DNA of 64,000 nt from Candidatus Binatia bacterium (GTDB lineage Bacteria; Desulfobacterota; Binatia; UBA12015). The position numbers were made by a program, and so were the translations under genes. Below, piece after piece: positions 51,295-59,013 of this stretch; position 1 is the first letter of the stretch; each line of letters starts with the position of its first letter. The notes beneath the pieces are model-generated. The model did no database searches, was not told where the DNA came from, and saw only the letters and a list, made by a program, of their open reading frames with translations. Location: contig JAQWRY010000088.1 of NCBI GenBank assembly GCA_029243485.1, positions 215,221 to 279,220 of the forward strand, read 5' to 3'.

Positions 51295-51641
51295 TTCGTC
51301 GAGGCGACTCGCTCTTCGTCCCACGCGCGGTCGGCCGGCGGGGCCTGCTCGGCATCGTCCAGCGATGCGGTCGTCACGTCGATCTCGCTGGGGAGATCGA
51401 CGCGCTCATGCGTGAGTGAGGAGCCGCAGTCGGAGCAGAAGCCGCGCGTGACTCCCGCGGACGATCGATGGGTTGCGAGACTGCCTTTGGTCACGCGAAA
51501 GGCCTCGCGAGCGAACGTGACCCACGCGACCATGGGGACACCGGTTGCGCGGCGGCAACTGCGTCAACGGCACACCGTTGGGTGCGTGGGCTTCCCCGTC
51601 GCCTCGTAGCGGACGTTGCCGCAGAGGTAGCCCCCGGTCAT
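51207..51641 (-). pseudogene. GFA/CENP-V-type zinc protein with an in-frame TGA at a Cys position
   Basis: The ATG at 51641 overlaps the CbpM-like stop (ATGA), so it is the third gene of the dnaJ operon. The reading MTGGYLCGNVRYEATGKPTH runs to TVCR, then TGA (51564-51566), then RSCRRATGVPMVAWVTFARE and TRGFCSDCGSSLTHE. The family motif there is C-H-C-R-S-C-R-R, so TGA takes the place of a zinc-binding Cys (TGC). The first family Cys is also changed (GGYLC for GGCLC), which favours decay. A hairpin lies downstream of the TGA at 51517-51541, so selenocysteine cannot be excluded. Functional family members bind glutathione adducts or other small thiols. Confidence 0.7.
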
Positions 51642-51928
51642 CGTCGTTGCTGGCGGAGTTGGGTGAGGGCGGTTTCGAGCTGATGACGCAGGTCGGCGAG
51701 GTTTTCCCGCATTTGGATGATGACGGCGACGCCTGCCAGGTTCACGTCGAGCTCGTGCACGAGGTTGTCGGCGACGCGTGCGCGTTCCAGCATGATCTCG
51801 GAGAAGCGCTCTTCGGCTTCGTCGTCCTCGGTCTCGATCTGCACGATCTCTTCTTGCTCCAGCTGAATGAAGAAGGACTCTTCGATCGCGAGGAGCTCGA
51901 TGACCTGTATTCTCGTGAAGTACTTCAT
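51638..51928 (-). CDS. CbpM-like chaperone-modulator protein
   Basis: The 96-residue protein starts KYFTRIQVIELLAIEESFF, a MerR-like helical opening, and ends with a long helix (VAVIIQMRENLADLRHQLET). This size and position, overlapping the end of the dnaJ/cbpA-type gene by four bases, match the CbpM modulator that binds the J-domain of CbpA. The link depends partly on context. Confidence 0.85.
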   Translation of the reverse strand: MKYFTRIQVIELLAIEESFFIQLEQEEIVQIETEDDEAEERFSEIMLERARVADNLVHELDVNLAGVAVIIQMRENLADLRHQLETALTQLRQQRR

Positions 51929-52875
51929 CGCGTCTTCCCCAGATGCTCGCGGACGTCGGTCCCGGCGTACAGAGGCTCCATGGCGTCGGCGATCTCCTCG
52001 AGCGCGCCGTTCTCGCCTTCCTTGGGCAAGACGGCGGACAAGGTCACGTACAGATCGCCGTGCTCCTTTTTCGAGCCGCGCTTGGTGGCGCCCTTTCCGC
52101 GGAGACGGAGCTTGCCCCCGTTGGCGGAGCGGGGCGGCACTTTGACCGTCGCGGCGCCGTCCGGGGTCGGCACCTGGATCGATCCTCCGCGAAGAAGCTC
52201 GGGGATCGTCACGGGCAGGTCGACATAGACGTCGGCGCTTTTGCGGGTGAAGAACGGGTGCGGTCGCACGCGGAGCGTGAGGTACAGGTCGCCCGCGGGC
52301 CCGCCGCCGTTACCGGGCGCGCCTTGCCCCGAGAGACGGATCTTCGTGCCGTCGTCGGATCCCGGAGGGATCGTCACGTTGAGGGCGCCCTTGCCCTCGA
52401 ACTGCAGGTTCACCTTTCCGCCCCGGACCGCGTCGAGAAAATCCACGAGCGCCTCGCCCTGAGCATCCTGGCCCTTGCGGGGGCCTCTCGGTTCGCGGCG
52501 ACCGAAGCCGAACCGCTCTCCGAAGCCGCCCAGGCCACCGAGAAGATCTTCGAGGTCGACCTCGGAGGTGAATTCCTGGTGTGAGGGGCTGCGTCGTGCG
52601 CCCTGCTGCCAGTGCTTGTAGGCGCGTGTCTGTTCGGCGTCGAAGCCGGCTTCGAGCCCCTTTTCGCCGAACTCGTCGTACAGGGAACGTTTCTTTTCGT
52701 CGGAGAGGACGTCGTTCGCGTAGGAGATGTCCTTGAAGCGCTCGGCGGCCTTCGGGTCGTTGGGGTTGACGTCGGGGTGGTGTTTTCGGGCGAGCTTGCG
52801 GTACGCCTTGCGGATGTCGTCCTGGCTCGCGCCTTTTTCCAGCGCGAGCGCCGCGTAGAGGTCCTTTCCGGCCAT
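51925..52875 (-). CDS. DnaJ/CbpA-type co-chaperone
   Basis: The ATG at 52875 follows a GTG that the open frame also allows. Residues 1-68 are a J-domain with the HPD motif in KLARKHHPDVNPNDPKAAER. A Gly/Phe-rich stretch (GGLGGFGERFGFGRREP) and two beta-sandwich substrate domains with no zinc-finger cysteines follow: LNVTIPPGSDDGTKIRLSGQ, GDLYLTLRVRPHPFFTRKSA, GGKLRLRGKGA. This is the CbpA (class B) layout. It stimulates DnaK. 316 residues, first gene of a three-gene operon with the CbpM-like and GFA-type genes. Confidence 0.95.
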   Translation of the reverse strand: MAGKDLYAALALEKGASQDDIRKAYRKLARKHHPDVNPNDPKAAERFKDISYANDVLSDEKKRSLYDEFGEKGLEAGFDAEQTRAYKHWQQGARRSPSHQEFTSEVDLEDLLGGLGGFGERFGFGRREPRGPRKGQDAQGEALVDFLDAVRGGKVNLQFEGKGALNVTIPPGSDDGTKIRLSGQGAPGNGGGPAGDLYLTLRVRPHPFFTRKSADVYVDLPVTIPELLRGGSIQVPTPDGAATVKVPPRSANGGKLRLRGKGATKRGSKKEHGDLYVTLSAVLPKEGENGALEEIADAMEPLYAGTDVREHLGKTR

Positions 52876-52964
52876 CACCCTACTGTAGCGCAGAGCGGCG
52901 CGTTGTCAGCCGGGTACGTTGGGGAATCGCCCGATTTGTTCTCCGCTAAACATTTTCGGCGAGA

Positions 52965-53552
52965 CTAACCAACGTCCCCACCGGCGGATGCGGCGTCGGC
53001 GCGGGTGCGGCCGAGTTCGGCGACCCAGGTGCGGAGGGTGGGGAGGGCGTCGTCGGTCCAGGTGGAGGTGGAGCGGGTGCGGCAGAAGGCGGCGAAGAGC
53101 CAGTCGATGACGCCTACGGTGTCTTCCACGTCGGCGAGGCGCAGGAACAGGTCGTTTTCGAAGGCGGCTCGACGGTCTTCTTGGAGGCCCGGATCGCGGT
53201 CTCCCAGCGGGGGGCAGCGCAGGGAGTCGTAGGTCAGCAAGCCGCCGTCCAGCGTGAGCTCCCAGCGGCGTTCGCCGCGGGTGATCGAGAGGCGGGCCCG
53301 GTCGAGGAGCTTGCCGCGGCGCAGGCCAGCACCGAGCTCGGAGCGGATGTCGCCCTCATCGACGAGCGAGAGGCGGGCCCCGGGATCGCCGCCGGCCTCG
53401 AGGACGATCCGGTCCCCGAGTGCCAACTCCAGGATATCGCCCTCGATCTCGATCCGGCCGCCTTCTTCTTCGAGGCGGCAAATCAGCCAGGTGAGGAACT
53501 CGCGTCCGAGAAACCGTTTGGCTTCGACGACGGACAGGAAGGTCTCGGTCAT
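52965..53552 (-). CDS. RdgC C-terminal-like protein (second half of a split pair)
   Basis: The ATG overlaps the stop of the upstream RdgC-like gene (ATGA). The 195-residue protein starts TETFLSVVEAKRFLGREFLT, with WLICRLEEEGGRIEIEGDIL, and contains LALGDRIVLEAGGDPGARLS and RGERRWELTLDGGLLTYDSL. This resembles the region that follows the first domain in RdgC-type ring proteins of deltaproteobacteria. RdgC binds double-stranded DNA and limits RecA. The match is from memory and weaker than for the first half, so this is a moderate call. Confidence 0.6.
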   Translation of the reverse strand: MTETFLSVVEAKRFLGREFLTWLICRLEEEGGRIEIEGDILELALGDRIVLEAGGDPGARLSLVDEGDIRSELGAGLRRGKLLDRARLSITRGERRWELTLDGGLLTYDSLRCPPLGDRDPGLQEDRRAAFENDLFLRLADVEDTVGVIDWLFAAFCRTRSTSTWTDDALPTLRTWVAELGRTRADAASAGGDVG

Positions 53553-54454
53553 GCTTGCTCCGTCGAGGCGCGTTCCGTGGGCTCGGCCTCGGTGGTGGCT
53601 CCGTCGGCGCTGGCTTCGGCAGTGGCGGGCTCGGCCTCGGTGGTGGCGGCTTCGCCGGTGCGGGGCTCGGCCTCGGTGGTGGCGGCTTCGCCGACGACCG
53701 CGGCGGCAGCTTCACGGGCGACGGCTTCCGCCTCAGTTGCGGCGGTTTCGCTCGAGATCGCTTCGGCGGCGACGGACCGCAGCGAGATCGGCGCCGCGGC
53801 GACCGGCGCAGGAGCCTCGTTCCAGCTCTCCTCGGCGGCGTCCGGGCCCAGGTGGCTGGGTTCGACACCGCGCACGGAGTCGACGATGCCGTCGGGCAGG
53901 CCGACGCGCTCGGCGGCGAGATACGGGATCATCGGAATCGGCGCGACGCCGAAGGTCTCGCGGAACAGCGAGGCGAACGTCTCACGTGCGCTCTTCAGTT
54001 TTCCCGTGAAGTAGAGCGCCTCGGTCTCGAGGTTCCACGCGCACTCGAAGAGCTTCGGGTTCGGGAGCGCGCGCGACATCAGGTTGGACTCGACGTCCTG
54101 CTTGATCTCGCGCTTCATGTCGCGGCTGAGCTTCTCCAGATCCTGCTCGCGCCGCCGAACGTCTTCCTGGCGCCGTCTCTCCATCCACGAGAGCTTCGCC
54201 GGCACGGCCCGCGTGTCGAACCGGAAACCGACCACGAGATACTGCTGAAAAAACAGATCGGTCGCATCGAAGTCGGTCACGAGGGGGTCGTGAATGGCGA
54301 CCCAGCCGAATGCCTCGGCCTTCGGCATCCCGTCTTCGTCCGTATCGCGGAAGGCACGCTCTTCGACCGCGCGCGTGATGGCCTCGCGATCCATATTCGG
54401 TGGCGGTTTGGCGTGCAGACGGACGATGCTCGAAGTGGCGGAGAGAAATCCCAT
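53549..54454 (-). CDS. RdgC-like recombination-associated protein with an Ala/Glu/Thr-rich tail
   Basis: The ATG at 54454 starts GFLSATSSIVRLHAKPPPNM, and the family-like core continues: AFGWVAIHDPLVTDFDATDL, FRFDTRAVPAKLSWMERRRQ, LSRDMKREIKQDVESNLMSR, FECAWNLETEALYFTGKLKS, LFRETFGVAPIPMIPYLAAE. This order of segments follows the RdgC N-terminal half. From about residue 195 the protein is a low-complexity tail with imperfect 12-residue repeats (EAATTEAEPRTG). Together with the overlapping gene it may form a two-chain RdgC. 301 residues. Confidence 0.65.
   Translation of the reverse strand: MGFLSATSSIVRLHAKPPPNMDREAITRAVEERAFRDTDEDGMPKAEAFGWVAIHDPLVTDFDATDLFFQQYLVVGFRFDTRAVPAKLSWMERRRQEDVRRREQDLEKLSRDMKREIKQDVESNLMSRALPNPKLFECAWNLETEALYFTGKLKSARETFASLFRETFGVAPIPMIPYLAAERVGLPDGIVDSVRGVEPSHLGPDAAEESWNEAPAPVAAAPISLRSVAAEAISSETAATEAEAVAREAAAAVVGEAATTEAEPRTGEAATTEAEPATAEASADGATTEAEPTERASTEQA
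53579..53698. repeat. Imperfect tandem repeats in the RdgC-like gene
   Basis: GGGCTCGGCCTCGGTGGTGG occurs at 53579, 53627 and 53663; the last two copies extend to GGCGGCTTCGCCG and are spaced 36 bases, or 12 codons. They encode the Glu/Ala/Thr repeats of the tail. All spacings are multiples of three, so copy-number change keeps the frame. Confidence 0.85.
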
Positions 54455-54526
54455 GGCGGCCGCGAAGTAGCACCGTCCGTCCGCCCGGTGCAAGGCGGTT
54501 CGGGGCTTGACACGCCTCGTCTCCGC

Positions 54527-55102
54527 TCAGAGCCGGGTGGAGAGCTGCGCGAAGATGAATCCGACGACGACCGCGACACCCGCGAACGCCAGGAATCCCA
54601 GGAGGAAGGCCTGGACGGCACGGATTGTGGTCACGGCGAACGCCTGACGGATGGCGATGACGTTCGCGACGAGCGACAGGCCGAAAATGAGCACGCCGAG
54701 CGCCAGTTCGAATGGCGCCGAGTCGAGTGAGGCGAGGCCGAGCAGCCACAAAATTTGCGGACTCGTCGCGTAGCCGGTGCAGCGCAGCACGCGGGGCAGA
54801 TCGACGTTGGTGCCCAGGAACCGATTCCCGACGACCCACACGAGCGCGCCCGGCACGAGCCAGCTGAAGTACGCCCACGCGAGCGCGAGAGGCATGTCCT
54901 CCATCGGAATGCGCTCGGGCCCGCCGAGCGCTTGGGCGAGGGCTGTGATCGCGACGACGACGGCGGCCTGATTGGTCGCATCGGGGTCGGCGGCAATCTC
55001 GTCGTACACCGGGCCCTGCAGCTGCAGGGAGCCGGTCATGCGCTGCACGAACGGTCGGACCTCGTCTGCCGCCGAGGCGTTTTTGGGCTCCTCGGGAGTC
55101 AC
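54527..55102 (-). CDS. Yip1-family multispanning membrane protein
   Basis: The 191-residue protein has a soluble N-terminus and four to five membrane segments from about residue 50: NQAAVVVAITALAQALGGPE, ALAWAYFSWLVPGALVWVVG, LRCTGYATSPQILWLLGLAS, LALGVLIFGLSLVANVIAIR and VQAFLLGFLAFAGVAVVVGF. The R-C-T-G-Y-A-T-S-P segment is characteristic of bacterial Yip1-domain proteins. Function in bacteria is unknown. It overlaps the upstream heme-oxygenase-like gene by four bases. Confidence 0.75.
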   Translation of the reverse strand: MTPEEPKNASAADEVRPFVQRMTGSLQLQGPVYDEIAADPDATNQAAVVVAITALAQALGGPERIPMEDMPLALAWAYFSWLVPGALVWVVGNRFLGTNVDLPRVLRCTGYATSPQILWLLGLASLDSAPFELALGVLIFGLSLVANVIAIRQAFAVTTIRAVQAFLLGFLAFAGVAVVVGFIFAQLSTRL

Positions 55103-55449
55103 GCCTTCTCGGTCGTTTGGATGACCTCGTGGATCTCGAGCACGTTCGGCCCCGCGAACATCTCCGCCGGTGGACGGTTCGAGTGTGCGGCGCGGAACGA
55201 GTCGCTCTTCGTCCAGTCCCAGAAGGCCTCTTCGCTCTCCCAGTAGGTCTGGACGAGATAGAAGCCCTGTTCTTCCTTCTCCTCGTACTCGCCGGTCTTG
55301 TGATTCAGGCGGCGTTGAACGGGGCGCAGGACGAGGTTCTTCACGAAGCCCGGTGACGAGTCGATGAGGTGCGCGCGCTTCTTGAAGCGCTCTTCGAAGT
55401 CCGCCTCGTGGCCCTCGGAGACGGGAATGCGGTTGGTGACGACGAACAT
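55099..55449 (-). CDS. IsdG/ABM-type heme-oxygenase-like monooxygenase
   Basis: The ATG at 55449 opens FVVTNRIPVSEGHEADFEER, with HLIDSSPGFVKNLVLRPVQR, then YLVQTYWESEEAFWDWTKSD and FAGPNVLEIHEVIQ. This is the ferredoxin-like dimeric fold of antibiotic-biosynthesis monooxygenases, closest to IsdG/HmoB-like proteins by the NRIPV and Y-W-x-S-E-E-x-F-x-x-W pattern. It could degrade heme or quinoid compounds. 116 residues. Confidence 0.85.
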   Translation of the reverse strand: MFVVTNRIPVSEGHEADFEERFKKRAHLIDSSPGFVKNLVLRPVQRRLNHKTGEYEEKEEQGFYLVQTYWESEEAFWDWTKSDSFRAAHSNRPPAEMFAGPNVLEIHEVIQTTEKA

Positions 55450-55474
55450 CGCGTGACTTCCTCCCGAGCCGTCC

Positions 55475-56779
55475 TCAAGCACGATCCCCGCCGGGCTGCA
55501 ATTGGCCCGCCATGAGGGCCTCTTGGAGATAGGGTAGAGCTTCGTGCGTGAGGGAGAGTTCGGGAGCGAGGCGCTTACCGAGGCCCTCCGCGGTCATGAG
55601 AGCGATGTTCACCATCGTCATGTGGCTGCGCGCCTGGACGCGATGCCGCCGCAGGATGTCGAAGATCCGACCGATCTCGGCCGTGATCTGCACGTTCTGG
55701 AGGCCCTGGTCCTGCAGGCTGCCGACGAAGTTCGCCATCTCGCGCTCGTAGGCGTCGTAGTCCGGAGTGGCGGTGTGAGGCGCGTTCTCGTGGAACAGGC
55801 GGGCGACGGTCTTGCCGTCGCCGGTGGCGAGCGCGAAGAGCGTCTGGGCAGTGGTAATCCGATCTTCGTCGTTGATCTCGCCCGTGAGGCCGAGGTCGAG
55901 GAGTACGACATGCGAAGGATGCTGAAAGCGCATGTTGCCCGGATGAAGGTCCGCGTGCACGAAGCCGTGTAGGAAGATCATCCGGCAGACGCACCGCATG
56001 CCCGCGGTCACGATCGCGTGGACGTCGCACCCGGTCGCTTCCAATTCCGATTCGTGGACGCCATCGACGAACTCCATCGTGAGGACGGCGTCGGAGCACG
56101 CATCGAGATAGAGGCGAGGGAAGTCCACATCGGGATCGTCGATGAAGTTCTCGGTGAATCGCGCGTTGTTGCGTGCCTCGTTCTCGAGGTGGATCTGCGC
56201 CTGCACGGCGTCGCAGAACGCGCGGAGTGCTTCCTCCAGAGCCATGAGGCGAACACTCGGAATCACGCGCTCGAGCGTGCGCCCGATGAACAGCAGGATT
56301 GACCGGTCGAGCGACGCCTTCTCCACGATGTCGGGCCGTCGGACCTTCACTGCGACGGTGTCGCCGCCGTCCTTGAGGATCCCCCGGTGTACTTGTGCGA
56401 CGGAGGCGGCTGCGACCGGCGTTGGGTCGAACTCCTCGAAGATCTCGTCGAGCCGGCGACCCAGTTCGGACTCGATCGTGCGTTGGACGTCTTCGAAGGC
56501 GAACGGAGGCACGTCGTCCTGCAAGGTGGTGAGTTCGCTGACGAGCGCGCGGGGCAGAAGGTCGCCGCGCGTCGACGCGATCTGGCCGACTTTGATGAAG
56601 GTTGCCCCGAGATCGGCGCAGAGCCCGACCAGTGCCCTCCCGAGGGCGCGCATGCTCGCCTCGGGATCGCCCGCGAGGGCGCGGCGCTCTCGAGTGAAAG
56701 CCACCAGCCCGAGGGCGGACGCCCGGAGGATCTGTGCTGAGCGGCGCGTGATGCGCCAGGCGGAGGATCTAGAGTTCAC
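55475..56779 (-). CDS. UbiB/ABC1-family atypical kinase
   Basis: The GTG at 56779 overlaps the MFS stop (GTGA). The 434-residue protein has the UbiB signature: the KxGQ motif in GATFIKVGQIASTRGDLLPR, an Ala-rich nucleotide loop (PVAAASVAQVHRGIL), VAVKVRRPDI with the ATP-site Lys, HGFVHADLHPGNMRF (catalytic loop) and VVLLDLGLTGEI (DFG-like). Family members support ubiquinone biosynthesis or lipid homeostasis. Unlike many UbiB proteins, no C-terminal membrane helix pair is visible. Confidence 0.9.
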   Translation of the reverse strand: MNSRSSAWRITRRSAQILRASALGLVAFTRERRALAGDPEASMRALGRALVGLCADLGATFIKVGQIASTRGDLLPRALVSELTTLQDDVPPFAFEDVQRTIESELGRRLDEIFEEFDPTPVAAASVAQVHRGILKDGGDTVAVKVRRPDIVEKASLDRSILLFIGRTLERVIPSVRLMALEEALRAFCDAVQAQIHLENEARNNARFTENFIDDPDVDFPRLYLDACSDAVLTMEFVDGVHESELEATGCDVHAIVTAGMRCVCRMIFLHGFVHADLHPGNMRFQHPSHVVLLDLGLTGEINDEDRITTAQTLFALATGDGKTVARLFHENAPHTATPDYDAYEREMANFVGSLQDQGLQNVQITAEIGRIFDILRRHRVQARSHMTMVNIALMTAEGLGKRLAPELSLTHEALPYLQEALMAGQLQPGGDRA

Positions 56780-58065
56780 GCTGGTGCTCCCGTGTGTTGC
56801 GGCGGGCGTACGAACAGGATCAGCGTTGCGGCGGAGAGCCCGACGACGAACAAGACCCAGATCGCGCTCGGATAGCCGCCGAAGCGTTCGGCGACGACCC
56901 CGACGAGCAAGGGGCCGATGCCCCCGCCAAGCGAGGTGAGGAAGTTCAGCATGCCGAGGACGGCCCCGAACGAGGCTAGGCCGAAGAGTTCGGCAACGAG
57001 CAAGGACTGCATCATGAAGATGGCGCCAATCGTCAGTCCGAACACGACCGACGCGGCGAGGAGGCCGCTCGGATCCGTCGCGAGCCCGAGGCCCGCGAGC
57101 GAGAGGGCTTGTGTCGCGAAAAGAATGGCCGTGACGTTCCGCTTCTCCATCCGGTCCGCGAGGCGCCCGGCGACGAGACGTCCGACGATGCTCCCGGTGG
57201 GGATCGTCGCGGCGCCGATCGCGGCCGCGGACGTGTCGAGGTGATCGCGCAAGAGGTGGAGGTGGTGCACCGCGAGACCGGTCTGACAGATGAGGATCGA
57301 ACCGAACGAGAGCGCGAGAAGTCGAAAGCTCCGAGTGCGCATCGCCGCGCGAACGGTCCACGGCAGTTCACCGTCCGCGCCGTCCGCGTCCGCATCGTCG
57401 ACCAGGTGGTCGCCGTCGGGTTCGAGGCCGTGCGTCTGTGGGTCCTCGCGAACGACCCAAAGGGTGATTGGAAGGACGATCACCAGGACGAGCGCTGCGA
57501 GCCAACGCGTGGCGATCTGCATCCCCTCGGTCGCGATGAGTGCCGTGGCGATCGGAACCAGGATGAGGCCGCCCACCGACACGCCGGTCTGTGAGAAACT
57601 CATCGCGCGAGAGCGGCCGCGGACGAACCACTTGTTCATGAGCGACGACAGAGGAATCGCGGAGCTCATCGAAAAGCTCGCGGCGAGCAGCAGGTACACG
57701 AAGTACAGCTGGGCGGGCTCGTCGATGGAACCGAGCCACAGCAGGGCCGTCGCCATGGTGATCGCGCCGGCGAGGAGAAGGGGGCGCGTCCCGAAGCGGT
57801 CGACGACGCGCCCGACGCCGACGCCGACGAGACCCGTCGTGATGAAGTAGACGGTCGACGCGCCCGAGACCGACGCCTTCGACCATCCGTTTTCCCGGAT
57901 GAGGCCGTCGAGGAAGACGGTCTGGCCGTAGAAGCCGATCCCCACGCTGACGAAACTCAGCGCGAACCCAGCCGCGACGACGTACCAGCCGTAGTAGAGC
58001 TCGGGCCGGAGACGGTGGATGGGCGGCAGGGCTCGGATCGGGGGCGAGTCGGGGGCCGCAGGCAC
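56776..58065 (-). CDS. MFS transporter
   Basis: The 429-residue protein, GTG start, has twelve predicted membrane helices: YGWYVVAAGFALSFVSVGIG, VGVGRVVDRFGTRPLLLAGA after helix 2, SQTGVSVGGLILVPIATALI and VGRLVAGRLADRMEKRNVTA after helix 8. The central loop is Asp-rich (VDDADADGADGE). The opening resembles oxalate/formate- or monocarboxylate-type MFS proteins. Its stop overlaps the start of the UbiB-like gene, which suggests translational coupling; a functional link is unknown. Confidence 0.9.
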   Translation of the reverse strand: MPAAPDSPPIRALPPIHRLRPELYYGWYVVAAGFALSFVSVGIGFYGQTVFLDGLIRENGWSKASVSGASTVYFITTGLVGVGVGRVVDRFGTRPLLLAGAITMATALLWLGSIDEPAQLYFVYLLLAASFSMSSAIPLSSLMNKWFVRGRSRAMSFSQTGVSVGGLILVPIATALIATEGMQIATRWLAALVLVIVLPITLWVVREDPQTHGLEPDGDHLVDDADADGADGELPWTVRAAMRTRSFRLLALSFGSILICQTGLAVHHLHLLRDHLDTSAAAIGAATIPTGSIVGRLVAGRLADRMEKRNVTAILFATQALSLAGLGLATDPSGLLAASVVFGLTIGAIFMMQSLLVAELFGLASFGAVLGMLNFLTSLGGGIGPLLVGVVAERFGGYPSAIWVLFVVGLSAATLILFVRPPQHTGAPA

Positions 58066-58131
58066 GTACCGGGAGGGGATAACATGGGGGGTCTGGTGAT
58101 CTCACCAGTGGTTCCGGGTACCCTCCTCGGT

Positions 58132-59007
58132 ATGGAGAATCCGGAGGAGACCCAGCGCCTGCTCGATGAACTGGTCGCTCTGCTCGATCTCGAAGAGCTC
58201 GATCTGAACATCTTTCGGGGCAGGAGTCCCAAGGAGAGCCGGGTACGGGTCTTCGGCGGCCAGGTCGCGGCGCAGGCGCTCGTGGCAGCGGGGCGCACCG
58301 CGCAGGACACGGTCGCGCACTCCCTGCACGCTTACTTCCTGCGGGCGGGCGACCCCTCGATTCCGATTCTCTACGAGGTCGACCGTATTCGCGATGGGAA
58401 GTCGTTTGCCACGCGGCGTGTCGTCGCGATCCAACGGGGGCGCGCGATCTTCAATCTCCAGGCGTCGTTCCAGCACCCCGAGCCGGGGCCCGACCATCAG
58501 ATGAAGATGCCGGACGCACCGGACCCGGAGAGCCTGCCGACGTGGGCCGAACGGATGGCGAAGACCCTCGTGAACGAGCCGCAGGAGGTCCGCGACTGGT
58601 TCCAGCGGCCACGGCCGCTGGAACTCCGCTACGTGGAGTCGTTCGATCCCGAGCGCAGGAGCCAGGGCCAGCACGTGTGGCTTCGTGTGAACGGCCGGCT
58701 GCCGGATCTTCCGCTGCTCCACCAGTGCGTCGTCGCTTACGCCTCGGACATGACGCTGCTGGATACGGCGACGCTGCCGCACGGTCTGCTCTGGAACGAT
58801 CCGCGCTACATGATGGCGAGCCTGGACCACGCGATGTGGTTCCACCGAGACCTTCGGGCGGACGAGTGGCTTTTGTATTCGCAGGAGAGCCCGTCTGGCT
58901 CGGGCGCGCGCGGCTTTGCGTGGGGGCACCTCTTCCGGCGAGACGGAACGCTCGTCGCTTCGGTAGCCCAGGAGGGGCTCGTCCGACCGATTCGGCCGAA
59001 GGAGTAG
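58132..59007 (+). CDS. Acyl-CoA thioesterase II (TesB-like)
   Basis: The ATG at 58132 starts ENPEETQRLLDELVALLDLE and the double-hotdog fold follows: VFGGQVAAQALVAAGRTAQD, HSLHAYFLRAGDPSIPILYE, RRVVAIQRGRAIFNLQASFQ and, in the second hotdog, ASDMTLLDTATLPHG with the catalytic Asp, LDHAMWFHRDLRADEWLLYS and QEGLVRP. 291 residues, typical for TesB. It hydrolyses medium- to long-chain acyl-CoA. Confidence 0.95.
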   Translation: MENPEETQRLLDELVALLDLEELDLNIFRGRSPKESRVRVFGGQVAAQALVAAGRTAQDTVAHSLHAYFLRAGDPSIPILYEVDRIRDGKSFATRRVVAIQRGRAIFNLQASFQHPEPGPDHQMKMPDAPDPESLPTWAERMAKTLVNEPQEVRDWFQRPRPLELRYVESFDPERRSQGQHVWLRVNGRLPDLPLLHQCVVAYASDMTLLDTATLPHGLLWNDPRYMMASLDHAMWFHRDLRADEWLLYSQESPSGSGARGFAWGHLFRRDGTLVASVAQEGLVRPIRPKE

Positions 59008-59013
59008 CCGGGC

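Noticed and set aside
37667..51641. Alternative genetic code with TGA read as an amino acid
   Set aside because: TGA ends many intact genes here, often overlapping the next start (ATGA or GTGA joins in the polysaccharide, chaperone and UbiB operons). A general reassignment is excluded; only local recoding or error is possible.
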